Assembly: GCA_028710845.1 (NCBI GenBank)
Contig: JAQTTI010000026.1
Span: 1-11,354, forward strand
DNA: 11,354 nt
Reading direction: 5' to 3'
From: Candidatus Omnitrophota bacterium
Lineage (GTDB): Bacteria; Omnitrophota; Gorgyraeia; Gygaellales; Profunditerraquicolaceae
Under the pieces are notes generated by a model. The model was not told the DNA's origin. It searched no databases and was given only the letters and a program-made list of their open reading frames with translations. Positions 1 to 6,159 of the stretch are shown here, in pieces; the first letter of the stretch is position 1, and every line of letters starts with the position of its first letter. The position numbers and the translations under genes are program-made.

Positions 1-1601
1 TGATTCTGGATCTTGACTACCAAGCCGGTCAGGCTTTCGGAAGGCATCTTATCCAGATAGATAACCGCGTTAAGGGTTTCGCCGATATCTTCATATTTGT
101 TTTTCAGCGTTTCCAAAAATTCTTTGTGGGAAACCAGGGTCAGCTTTTCGTTCTCCAAATCAAGGATTTCTTTATTAATCGCCTCCAGGTTCGCCCCTTC
201 CTGCTCAAGGCTTGAATTTACATTCAGGATCTTCTGCCTGAATTCATCAACCAGTTGGCGGACACTTGATAACTCCTGGCTAATTTTACCCAGTGAATCT
301 TCGGTAATCGCTTTTTCCTCAAAGACTTTTGCTTTTTCGATCTCCAGCCTTTTCTTGCGGGCCAGAAAAACCTGCATTTTGGAATTAAAATCGCCTATTT
401 CATTATTGGTCCTAGAAATTGCAGTTTCTAATTCCAGGATATTTTTCTTGCTTTCGGCGATACTTTCCAAAGAGCTCTTTATCTTGGCAGAAAGATTATT
501 GATCTCATTTTCTTTTTGGTCGAGTACAGCTTGTTTATTTTCGATGTTCTGCTTTAAATTTGCATACTCATCCCGCACCTCTTTTAATTTTTCTTCTTCC
601 TCGGCCAGCTTAAGTCTCGCCTGTTCTATTTGGCCTTCTAAAATTTTATTATTCTGAATTAGCTCGGAAATATGCTTCTGATTAAAATTGATATGTTCGC
701 TATTGCGGATTAGGCTATTTTCCAGCTCAAGTATCTGGCTTCGGGCCTGCATCATTGCTTCTTCTAAGACTTTTAACTCAGACTGACGGTTGGAGAATCT
801 TTCTTCCTGCTGCCCGATAGTTTCAATTAAAGAAGTCTCTTCTTTGCCCAAATCTGATATCTGACGGGTTACTTCAGCCTTTTCTTCAAGCAGGTTCTTT
901 TTGTCTATAGAAGCTAAATCAGTTTCCTTTAATTTTAATTCTTCAAAAATTTCTTTATAACGCCTGGCTCGCTGGGCTTGACGCTCAAGGGAACCGATCT
1001 GGCGCTTGACCTCGGTTACGATATCATTTACACGTAAAAGGTTCTGTTCGGTTTCTTCTAGTTTACGGGTAGTCTCCCTTTTCTGGGCCTTATATTTACT
1101 TATCCCGCTGGCTTCGTCAAAAACTACCCTGCGGTCTTCGGGGCGCGAACTTAAAACCAGATCGATTTTCCCCTGGGCGATGATTGAATAACTTTCCGCG
1201 CCAATTCCGGTTCCTAACAACAAATCCAGGATGTCTTTAAGCCTGACCGTGGCTTTATTAAGGGCGTATTCGCTTTCCCCTGACCTGAAAAGCCTGCGGG
1301 TGATCAACACTTCGGGAGTATCAATATTAAAAAAACGGCTTGAATTATCAAAGGTGAGGCTTACTTCAGCCATGCTTAACGGCTCTTTATTATCGGTGCC
1401 GTTAAAAATGACATCGAGCATTTCCGACCCTCGCAGGGATTTTGCGGATTGCTCGCCGAGAACCCAGCGGATAGAATCAAAAATATTTGATTTACCGCAG
1501 CCGTTAGGGCCGACTACCGCGGTAACTCCGGGTTCAAAATTAAGAACTGTTTTGTCGCAGAAAGATTTAAAACCAACCAGCTCTAATCTTTTAAAATACA
1601 T
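1..1601 (-). CDS. smc: Chromosome segregation ATPase SMC, N-terminal part (runs off the left edge)
   Basis: SMC is the ATP-driven, ring-forming core of bacterial condensin, which organises and segregates the chromosome with ScpA and ScpB. About 533 codons are visible, read from an ATG at 1601; no stop occurs, so the gene continues past position 1. A family-typical start (MYFKRLELVGFKSF) leads into a Walker A loop GPNGCGKSN at residues 31-39, the segment IRWVLGEQSAKSLRG near 44-58, and the Q-loop region with IIAQGKID at 140-147 followed by FDEASGISKYK at 161-171. From about residue 175 the sequence becomes a long Glu/Lys/Leu-rich coiled coil. The last visible part (LKNKYEDIGETLNAVIYL) resembles the linker just before the hinge. 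Full-length proteins are about 1,150-1,200 residues, so slightly under half is here. An AAGGAGAG ribosome site lies 3 nt upstream of the ATG, with the GGAG core 5 nt away. The HTH gene ends 13 nt upstream, so the two are probably co-transcribed. Confidence 0.96.
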   Translation of the reverse strand, partial: MYFKRLELVGFKSFCDKTVLNFEPGVTAVVGPNGCGKSNIFDSIRWVLGEQSAKSLRGSEMLDVIFNGTDNKEPLSMAEVSLTFDNSSRFFNIDTPEVLITRRLFRSGESEYALNKATVRLKDILDLLLGTGIGAESYSIIAQGKIDLVLSSRPEDRRVVFDEASGISKYKAQKRETTRKLEETEQNLLRVNDIVTEVKRQIGSLERQAQRARRYKEIFEELKLKETDLASIDKKNLLEEKAEVTRQISDLGKEETSLIETIGQQEERFSNRQSELKVLEEAMMQARSQILELENSLIRNSEHINFNQKHISELIQNNKILEGQIEQARLKLAEEEEKLKEVRDEYANLKQNIENKQAVLDQKENEINNLSAKIKSSLESIAESKKNILELETAISRTNNEIGDFNSKMQVFLARKKRLEIEKAKVFEEKAITEDSLGKISQELSSVRQLVDEFRQKILNVNSSLEQEGANLEAINKEILDLENEKLTLVSHKEFLETLKNKYEDIGETLNAVIYLDKMPSESLTGLVVKIQN

Positions 1602-1614
1602 AATCTCTCCTTAT

Positions 1615-1794
1615 CTAATGAGGTTGCGACTGGCCTTCAAGCCAGTCATCAATTTTTTCTTTTTTAAAACGCCATTGCCCTACCAGTTTTAGCGCCGGAA
1701 TCTTATTGTGCTTTAACCAATCGTATATAGTCCTGCGGGTCACCTTTAAGTAATCCGCCAGGTCTTCAATCGTCATCAAATTATTGTTAATCAT
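1615..1794 (-). CDS. Small excisionase-family (MerR-type) helix-turn-helix protein
   Basis: This gene encodes about 59 residues and consists almost entirely of one winged HTH of the excisionase / HTH_17 type. The recognisable core is MTIEDLADYLKV (helix 1), TRRTIYDWLKHNKIPALK (turn and recognition helix), and then the wing GQWRFKKEKIDDWLE. Small stand-alone proteins like this bind DNA, but their targets are usually unknown. The open frame extends upstream to a TTG at 1830 and an ATG at 1803, but both overlap a perfect sigma-70 promoter, so I reject them. The ATG at 1794 lies just where the transcript should begin, which makes the mRNA leaderless. The ATG at 1776 (53 residues) is the alternative and has no evident ribosome site. 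Position directly upstream of smc suggests shared transcription. A role in regulating smc is only a guess; the conserved fold makes the gene itself secure. Confidence 0.87.
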   Translation of the reverse strand: MINNNLMTIEDLADYLKVTRRTIYDWLKHNKIPALKLVGQWRFKKEKIDDWLEGQSQPH

Positions 1795-1801
1795 GATTTG
1801 C

Positions 1802-1830
1802 ATTATAAATATTTGCTTGAATTTTGTCAA
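1802..1830 (-). promoter_or_regulatory. Consensus sigma-70 promoter of the HTH-smc unit
   Basis: On the minus strand TTGACA (1825-1830) is followed by a 17-nt spacer and TATAAT (1802-1807), matching the housekeeping consensus at all twelve positions with the optimal spacing. The predicted transcription start is near 1794-1795, at the A of the ATG at 1794. There is therefore no room for a ribosome binding site. It lies downstream of the preceding unit's terminator, consistent with an independent transcription unit. Confidence 0.87.
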
Positions 1831-1903
1831 GGAAAATCTTTACATTCTTTAACATATAGAGGAAATTATGTATTTTATACTGCAAATCAATGTAAAAGAG
1901 TGC

Positions 1904-1934
1904 AAAAAAGGACGCCCCTTTACTAGGGGCGCCC
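1904..1934 (-). terminator. Rho-independent terminator of the acyl-CoA dehydrogenase-etf-pilin unit
   Basis: On the minus strand the arms at 1926-1934 and 1910-1918 pair over 9 bp, almost all G:C with one G:U, around a 7-nt loop (1919-1925). Six T residues (1904-1909) follow at once. It lies about 50 nt after the pilin stop codon and about 75 nt before the HTH-smc promoter, so it cleanly separates two transcription units. Confidence 0.91.
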
Positions 1935-1955
1935 CAATCAGTTATTGAAATTTTT

Positions 1956-1983
1956 ATCGACTATCGACTATAGCCCATCGACT
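1956..1983. repeat. Heptanucleotide tandem array (four 7-bp units, one degenerate)
   Basis: The plus strand reads ATCGACT, ATCGACT, ATAGCCC, ATCGACT in strict 7-bp register. Read with the genes, the unit is TAGTCGA. The array begins 2 nt after the pilin stop codon and ends about 20 nt before the terminator stem. It resembles the short heptanucleotide repeats (STRR) described in filamentous cyanobacteria in unit length only. A second array with a related unit (TAGTTCK) lies after glgC. Confidence 0.75.
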
Positions 1984-1985
1984 AT

Positions 1986-2396
1986 TTATAATGGAGTCAA
2001 AATCCCGCCGGTTGTAACTGTATAGGTAATACTGCCGGTAGTGCCTAAAGTAACAGGATCAGCTACAAATGAATATCCGGTTGAATCCATTGTGCAACTA
2101 TAATTATATCCCTGGATAGCGGTTTGGGTACCGGTAAAGTCTGCGCAATAGCTTGGAGCGGAGCTGATAAAATTCTGCAATTCGCCTACGTTAGCCGGAT
2201 ACCTGCCCAATGAAACCGAAGCAGTCTCGGCGGCAGAAGCCAAGCTCCGTATATTAGCTTTAGCAGAAGCTTCATTAGCGGTTCTTTTCATCGAAATTAG
2301 ATTTGGTATGGCAATAGCGGCAAGCAAGGATATGATTCCGACAACTATCATAACCTCAACTAAAGTGAAGGCCCGGTTACTATTTACCTTAAGCAT
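1986..2396 (-). CDS. Type IV pilin-like / pseudopilin protein with N-terminal methylation motif
   Basis: The 136-residue product has a short basic leader (residues 1-9) and then FTLVEVMIVVGIISLLAAIA, the class III signal cut and methylated by prepilin peptidase. Glu14 (mature position 5) is present. The hydrophobic helix spans about residues 10-32 and continues into an amphipathic helix. The C-terminal globular part is Ser/Thr/Gly-rich with two cysteines (C84, C101) that could form a disulfide loop. The residue before the predicted cut is Ala9 rather than the usual Gly, which may slow processing. Such proteins form pili or the pseudopilus of type II secretion systems, but no assembly ATPase, platform protein or peptidase gene lies nearby. 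The gene starts 3 nt after the etfA stop, without a clear ribosome site, so it looks translationally coupled to etfA, and it ends the operon. Whether it is a major pilin, a minor pilin or a pseudopilin cannot be told. Confidence 0.9.
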   Translation of the reverse strand: MLKVNSNRAFTLVEVMIVVGIISLLAAIAIPNLISMKRTANEASAKANIRSLASAAETASVSLGRYPANVGELQNFISSAPSYCADFTGTQTAIQGYNYSCTMDSTGYSFVADPVTLGTTGSITYTVTTGGILTPL

Positions 2397-2399
2397 ATT

Positions 2400-3602
2400 T
2401 TACTTATGTAAAACTTCTTTAAAGGTTTTGGTCAACTCCGGTACTATTTGAAAAAGGTCACCCACAATCCCGTAAGTTGCCACCTTAAAAATTGGGGCTT
2501 CTGGGTCCTTGTTGATTGCAACTATAATCTTTGATGATTGCATGCCCACAAGATGTTGGATTTGCCCGCTTATACCGCAGGCAAAATATATTTTCGGGGC
2601 CACCGTCCTTCCGGTTTGTCCGACCTGATGGGAATACGGCATCCAACCGCTATCTACCGCAGCCCTGGAAGAACCTACTGCTGCCCCTAAGACATGAGCA
2701 AGCTCTTTGAGTAGTTTAAAATTATCAGCTCCCCCCATTCCTCTGCCTCCGCTGACAATAATATCGGCTTCGGAAAGATTTACGGTAGATTCAATTTCTT
2801 CTATTATATCTAAAAGTTTTGTCCGTGAAAAATAAAGCGACGGATTGAAGCTTTCTTTAATAATTTTGCCTTTTCGCTTTTTGTCTGCCTCAAGCGGAGT
2901 AAATACCTTATGCCTGACAGTTGCCATTTGCGGACGGTAATTCGGAGAGATAATTGTGGCCATGATATTTCCGCCGAAAGCAGGCCGCGTCTGAAGCAAT
3001 ATATTTTTGTCCGGGTCTATATCTAAACCTGTGCAATCTGCAGTTAAACCGGCCTTGATATTTATCGCAACTCGGGAAATCAGGCTCCTACCGATATTTG
3101 TCGCTCCGCACAAAAAGATCTCCGGTTTATATTTTTTAATAAGTTCGACTAATATTTTGGTATAAGGCTCATCCTGAAAGTTAGCTAACTCCGGGGCTTC
3201 AACCAGATAGATGTTATCTGCTCCGCAAAAAATCAATTCATCCAGCTGGTCCTCTAATTTATTCCCGATTAAAACGCCGCTTACCTGGCATTTTAGTTTT
3301 TTAGCCAGCTCCTGAGCTTTACCCAGCAGTTCATATGAGACTGATTGTACCCTGCCGTTTTTCTGCTCGATAAAAACCCAGATACCTTTATAATCTTTGA
3401 TCTCCGGCAGGCCGCATTTTAATGGGGTTTTTTCCAAAAGGACCGCTTTAAACTTACAGGCATCTTTACATGCGCCGCAAAGGGTACATTTATTTAAATC
3501 AATAAAAGCCTTTTTATCCATTATGCGGATAGCATCAAACGGACAAGCCTTTACGCAAAGAGTACAACCGGTACATTTTTCTATTAAAATTGAAATAGGC
3601 AT
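2400..3602 (-). CDS. etfA: Electron transfer flavoprotein alpha subunit with N-terminal 2[4Fe-4S] ferredoxin domain
   Basis: The 400-residue product is longer than classical EtfA (about 310-330) because of a ferredoxin module at residues 1-60. This module carries two clusters of the form CxxCxxCxxxC: C10/C13/C16/C20 and C39/C42/C45/C49. The ETF alpha N-terminal domain follows at about 70-260. The FAD-binding C-terminal domain contains GSSRAAVDSGWMPYSHQVGQ (310-329), GRTVAPKIYFACGISGQIQH (331-350) and ATYGIVGDLF (375-384). The same fusion occurs in CarE of the caffeyl-CoA reductase complex and in the Etf of lactate dehydrogenase complexes of anaerobes, where the clusters are thought to pass electrons towards ferredoxin. 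The ATG lies 2 nt after the etfB stop, with a GAGG about 10 nt upstream. Neighbouring etfB and acyl-CoA dehydrogenase genes make a bifurcating role likely. The alternative is an Etf serving a different flavin dehydrogenase encoded elsewhere. Confidence 0.95.
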   Translation of the reverse strand: MPISILIEKCTGCTLCVKACPFDAIRIMDKKAFIDLNKCTLCGACKDACKFKAVLLEKTPLKCGLPEIKDYKGIWVFIEQKNGRVQSVSYELLGKAQELAKKLKCQVSGVLIGNKLEDQLDELIFCGADNIYLVEAPELANFQDEPYTKILVELIKKYKPEIFLCGATNIGRSLISRVAINIKAGLTADCTGLDIDPDKNILLQTRPAFGGNIMATIISPNYRPQMATVRHKVFTPLEADKKRKGKIIKESFNPSLYFSRTKLLDIIEEIESTVNLSEADIIVSGGRGMGGADNFKLLKELAHVLGAAVGSSRAAVDSGWMPYSHQVGQTGRTVAPKIYFACGISGQIQHLVGMQSSKIIVAINKDPEAPIFKVATYGIVGDLFQIVPELTKTFKEVLHK

Positions 3603-3604
3603 AA

Positions 3605-4387
3605 TTAGATAGCCTCGTCTTTAATTAAATCAACTAACTGCCTGGCGATATCAGGGACTTCTCCGCTAAGTATCTGCCCGCCGGTTCTAGGCTTAGGTGT
3701 AAATATTTTTACAACTTGCGTAGGAGAACCGCATAAACCTATCTGCTGCGGATCAAGAGCCAGTTCTTTCTGGGTCAAGATAACAATCTTCGCTGATTTT
3801 GCCCGCATTAATCCCTTTAGCGAAGGAATCCTTGGTTCATTGATTTCTTTTACTACGGTCAGTAATGCCGGAAGCGGTGTTTCAATAATCTCATATCCTT
3901 CTTCGAGCATCCTTTCTACTCGCATATACTTATCGGTTGCCTCTTCTACTTTTTTTACATAAGTTACCTGGGGGATGTCTAAATGGGTTGATATCCCCGG
4001 GCCGACCTGGGCAGTATCCCCGTCAGAAGCCTGCTTACCGCAGATGATCAAATCAAAAGAACCAATTTTTTTGATTGCTCCCGCCAGTGTATAGCTGGTT
4101 GCCCAGGTGTCGCTCCCGGCAAAAGCCCGGTCGCAAACCAGATAACCCTCATCAGCACCTATCGAAATAGCCTCACGTAAAGCGTTATCTGCCTGAGGAG
4201 GGCCCATGGTAACAACGCTGACCTTTCCACCGAACCTTTCTTTCAGACGCACAGCTTCTTCAATAGCATACATATCAAAAGGATTAATAATTGATTTGAC
4301 CCCTTCACGCATCAGCGTATTAGTTTCAGGGTTAATCCTTACTTCGGTTGTTTCGGGAACCTGTTTTATGCAAACAATTATATTCAT
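3605..4387 (-). CDS. etfB: Electron transfer flavoprotein beta subunit (bifurcating-type)
   Basis: The 260-residue product, read from the ATG at 4387 (MNIIVCIKQVPET), is the normal family length. It shows VSVVTMGPPQADNALREAIS (57-75), AFAGSDTWATSYTLA (88-102), GKQASDGDTAQVGPG (117-131) and the ETF-beta signature VVKEINEPRIPSLKGLMRAK (178-197). The GSDTWATSYTL segment is the style seen in NADH-using clostridial Etfs rather than in mitochondrial ones. A longer frame begins at a TTG (4411), but that codon lies inside a palindromic repeat and adds eight non-family residues, so I reject it. The 9 nt between the repeat and the ATG are AT-rich and lack a Shine-Dalgarno motif, so initiation may be weak or depend on the hairpin. 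With EtfA this subunit forms the FAD-containing heterodimer that shuttles electrons to the acyl-CoA dehydrogenase. Confidence 0.95.
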   Translation of the reverse strand: MNIIVCIKQVPETTEVRINPETNTLMREGVKSIINPFDMYAIEEAVRLKERFGGKVSVVTMGPPQADNALREAISIGADEGYLVCDRAFAGSDTWATSYTLAGAIKKIGSFDLIICGKQASDGDTAQVGPGISTHLDIPQVTYVKKVEEATDKYMRVERMLEEGYEIIETPLPALLTVVKEINEPRIPSLKGLMRAKSAKIVILTQKELALDPQQIGLCGSPTQVVKIFTPKPRTGGQILSGEVPDIARQLVDLIKDEAI

Positions 4388-4396
4388 TTTTTGACT

Positions 4397-4471
4397 AGGG
4401 ACGGTTCTCAAACCAAAGGTAAACTGTCCCTTTTTAGGGGACGGTTCTGCTTTGAGTTGAGAACCGTCCCT
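4397..4471. repeat. 75-bp four-armed palindromic element (REP/BIME-like) between the acyl-CoA dehydrogenase gene and etfB
   Basis: The ends are a perfect 15-bp inverted repeat, AGGGACGGTTCTCAA at 4397-4411 against its complement at 4457-4471. Two further internal copies occur: a degenerate one on the opposite strand (4422-4431, one mismatch over the shared core) and a forward one (4437-4448). The four arms can fold as two side-by-side hairpins, such as 4438-4448 with 4460-4470 (11 bp), or as one long cruciform. The GGGACGGTT core repeated in alternating orientation is the layout of bacterial interspersed mosaic elements mobilised by REP-associated Y1 transposases. No transposase is present here, so that link is inferred. 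The element fills most of the gap and stops 9 nt before etfB. Confidence 0.83.
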
Positions 4472-4482
4472 GTTACTGTTAT

Positions 4483-5634
4483 TTATTTTGCCATTTCTTT
4501 GATCAATTTTAAAGCGATTATGCCTCTTTGTACCTGGTTAGTACCCTCATAGATCTGGGTAATTTTTGCATCTCGCACATACTTTTCAATCGGATAGTCT
4601 TTCATATAACCGTAACCACCAAATAACTGCAAGGCATCGACTGTTACTTTCATAGCCACATCTGAAGCATACATCTTGGCCATGGCTGATTCTTTGGATA
4701 CATCTTTTACTCCGGCATCGACCATTCTGGCTGTCGAATAAACTAAACCACGGGCAGCTTCAACCTCTGTAGCCATATCTGCCAGCATCCATTGAATCCC
4801 CTGGAAAGTGGAGATAGGTTTCCCGAACTGTACTCTTTCCCGGACATATTTTACCGCCAACTCCAGGGCTCCCTGGGCAATTCCTAAGGCTTGGGCTGCA
4901 ACTCCCGGACGGGACATATCAAAGGTCCTCATAGTCACGATAAAACCCATACCTTCTTTGGCCAGTAAATTTTCAGCCGGAATCTTACAATCGGTAAAAA
5001 TCAATTCCCGCGTGCTTGAGGCGCGAATCCCGAATTTATCTTCTTTTTTCCCGAAAGTAAAACCGGGAGTGCCTTTTTCCACAATAAATGCCGAAGCGCC
5101 GCGGGCGCCCTTTGTCTTGTCGGTCATAGCAATAACAACATAGGTCTCGGCATCGCCACCATTAGTAATAAAATGCTTTAGGCCGTTTAGAACATAATGA
5201 TTACCTTCTTTTTTAGCGACAGTCTTGATCCCCGATGCATCGCTTCCTGCTTCAGGTTCAGTGATTGCAAATGCAGCCACTTTTTTGCCTTTGGCCAGAT
5301 CCGGTAAATATTTCTTTTTTTGCTCATCAGTACCGAATAGAACAATCGGAAATGTGCCGAGCGCGCTGGCTGCGTAGCAAACAGCTATGCCTCCGCAGGC
5401 GCGGGAAAACTCTTCGGTCGCCAGGCAAAGATTCATTACGCTGTTGGCAAAACCACCATACTCCTCAGGAATAAATAAGCCGAACATATCGCTTTCAGCC
5501 ATAACTTTAAGTACTTCCCAAGGGTATTCTTCGCTTATATCATATTTAGCCGCAACCGGACGTATTTTCTCCTCGGCTATTTTATGGGCTAAATCCTTGA
5601 TCATTTTTTGCTCTTCAGTCAACAAATAATCCAT
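4483..5634 (-). CDS. Acyl-CoA dehydrogenase (short-chain Bcd/CarC-like), Etf-linked
   Basis: This 383-residue flavoprotein has the usual family length and interconverts acyl-CoA and 2-enoyl-CoA. Visible landmarks are the helical N-terminus with LFIPEEYGG (53-61), the FAD/substrate signature AFAITEPEAGSDA (121-133), the middle beta domain with FGIRASSTREL, and the C-terminal helical domain with RVQFGKPISTFQ and QLFGGYGYMKDYPIEKYVRD. The catalytic base is very likely Glu363 in IYEGTNQVQR, the position used by short-chain and butyryl-CoA dehydrogenases. The ATG at 5634 has a GGAGG about 6 nt upstream and an extended -10 promoter further upstream. Downstream come etfB and the ferredoxin-fused etfA, the order of carC-carD-carE in Acetobacterium woodii, so the enzyme may work in the reductive direction within a bifurcating complex. 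Its actual acyl-CoA substrate (crotonyl, caffeyl or another) cannot be read from the sequence. Beta-oxidation is the alternative role. Confidence 0.95.
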   Translation of the reverse strand: MDYLLTEEQKMIKDLAHKIAEEKIRPVAAKYDISEEYPWEVLKVMAESDMFGLFIPEEYGGFANSVMNLCLATEEFSRACGGIAVCYAASALGTFPIVLFGTDEQKKKYLPDLAKGKKVAAFAITEPEAGSDASGIKTVAKKEGNHYVLNGLKHFITNGGDAETYVVIAMTDKTKGARGASAFIVEKGTPGFTFGKKEDKFGIRASSTRELIFTDCKIPAENLLAKEGMGFIVTMRTFDMSRPGVAAQALGIAQGALELAVKYVRERVQFGKPISTFQGIQWMLADMATEVEAARGLVYSTARMVDAGVKDVSKESAMAKMYASDVAMKVTVDALQLFGGYGYMKDYPIEKYVRDAKITQIYEGTNQVQRGIIALKLIKEMAK

Positions 5635-5661
5635 AGCTTCCTCCAGTTAATTAATTCAAGA

Positions 5662-5689
5662 ATTATAACATAAAAAGTTTAATTTACAA
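5662..5689 (-). promoter_or_regulatory. Extended -10 promoter of the acyl-CoA dehydrogenase-etf unit
   Basis: On the minus strand TATAAT (5662-5667) is preceded by TGT, giving the extended -10 form TGnTATAAT. A 4/6 match to the -35 box (TTGTAA, 5684-5689) lies 16 nt upstream and overlaps the stop codon of the acetyltransferase gene. The predicted start near 5655 leaves a leader of about 20 nt that contains the GGAGG ribosome site of the dehydrogenase gene. Transcription from here can run through etfB, etfA and the pilin gene to the terminator at 1904. Confidence 0.7.
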
Positions 5690-6133
5690 GACTTTAAGCA
5701 GGGCAATCTCCTGGCAATTGGGGAATTTGCAGCAATTAATACATTCTGCCCAGATTTTATGGGGAAGGGCATCATGCTTGACTCTCTTAAACCCTAATTT
5801 CTTAAAAAAATCCGGCTTATAAGTCAGGGCAAACACTTTTTTTGCTCCCATGACTTCGGCTTCCGCCAGGCAGGCCAGGACCAAATCGCGGCCCACCCCT
5901 TTTCCCTGTTTATTTTTGGCGACGGCTAAAGACTTGACTTCGGCCAGATCATCCCAGGATATATGCAGGGCGCAACAACCGGATATCTTGCCTTTATCGT
6001 CAAATACCCAGAAATCGCGGATATTTTCATAAAGCTCATTAAGCGAGCGGGGAAGCATTACATCCTTCTTAGCGAAAACAGCGATTAAATCCTGGATTTG
6101 CTTTATATCTTTTATTTTTGCTTTTCTAATCAT
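5684..6133 (-). CDS. GNAT N-acetyltransferase, short ArgA-like (N-acetylglutamate synthase type)
   Basis: The 149-residue single-domain GNAT protein has an acetyl-CoA pyrophosphate loop QGKGVG at residues 76-81 (motif A, RxxGxG type). It is preceded by the strand AEVKSLAV (64-71) and followed by FALTYKPDFFKKLGF (101-115). MLPRSLNELYENIRDF (26-41) and the C-terminal PHKIWAECINCCKFPNCQEI (124-143) match what I recall of the short stand-alone N-acetylglutamate synthases such as mycobacterial Rv2747. Those make N-acetylglutamate for arginine synthesis. Three or four cysteines near the end (C131, C134, C135, C140) may bind a metal or support the fold. No other arginine gene is nearby, so the substrate is inferred. 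There is no clear Shine-Dalgarno or independent promoter. The gene probably follows glgC on one transcript, 72 nt downstream across a heptad array. Its last codon abuts the promoter of the next unit. Confidence 0.83.
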   Translation of the reverse strand: MIRKAKIKDIKQIQDLIAVFAKKDVMLPRSLNELYENIRDFWVFDDKGKISGCCALHISWDDLAEVKSLAVAKNKQGKGVGRDLVLACLAEAEVMGAKKVFALTYKPDFFKKLGFKRVKHDALPHKIWAECINCCKFPNCQEIALLKVL

Positions 6134-6159
6134 TTTATTTTTTGAAATGGTTTTCCACC

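Noticed and set aside
97..657. Long plus-strand open frame (186 codons) opposite smc
   Set aside because: It is the antisense shadow of the SMC coiled coil, Ser/Phe/Leu-rich because it mirrors Glu/Lys codons. The minus-strand frame has clear SMC motifs.
1795..1830. Longer HTH protein starting at TTG 1830 or ATG 1803
   Set aside because: Both codons overlap the -35 or -10 box of the consensus promoter, so they would not be on the main transcript.
1866..1903. Possible second promoter with a TATAAA box upstream of the HTH-smc promoter
   Set aside because: No -35 candidate sits at an acceptable distance (the nearest TTGCAC gives a 20-nt spacer), so it is much weaker than the consensus promoter downstream.
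4388..4411. Longer EtfB start at a TTG (4411) adding eight residues
   Set aside because: The TTG and the extra codons lie inside the palindromic repeat, are not family-like, and the ATG at 4387 begins with the typical MNIIVCIKQVPET.
4436..4471. Hairpin after the acyl-CoA dehydrogenase gene as an intrinsic terminator
   Set aside because: On the transcribed strand the stem is followed by CTAAAAAGGG rather than a T run, so it does not fit a Rho-independent terminator that would cut off etfB.
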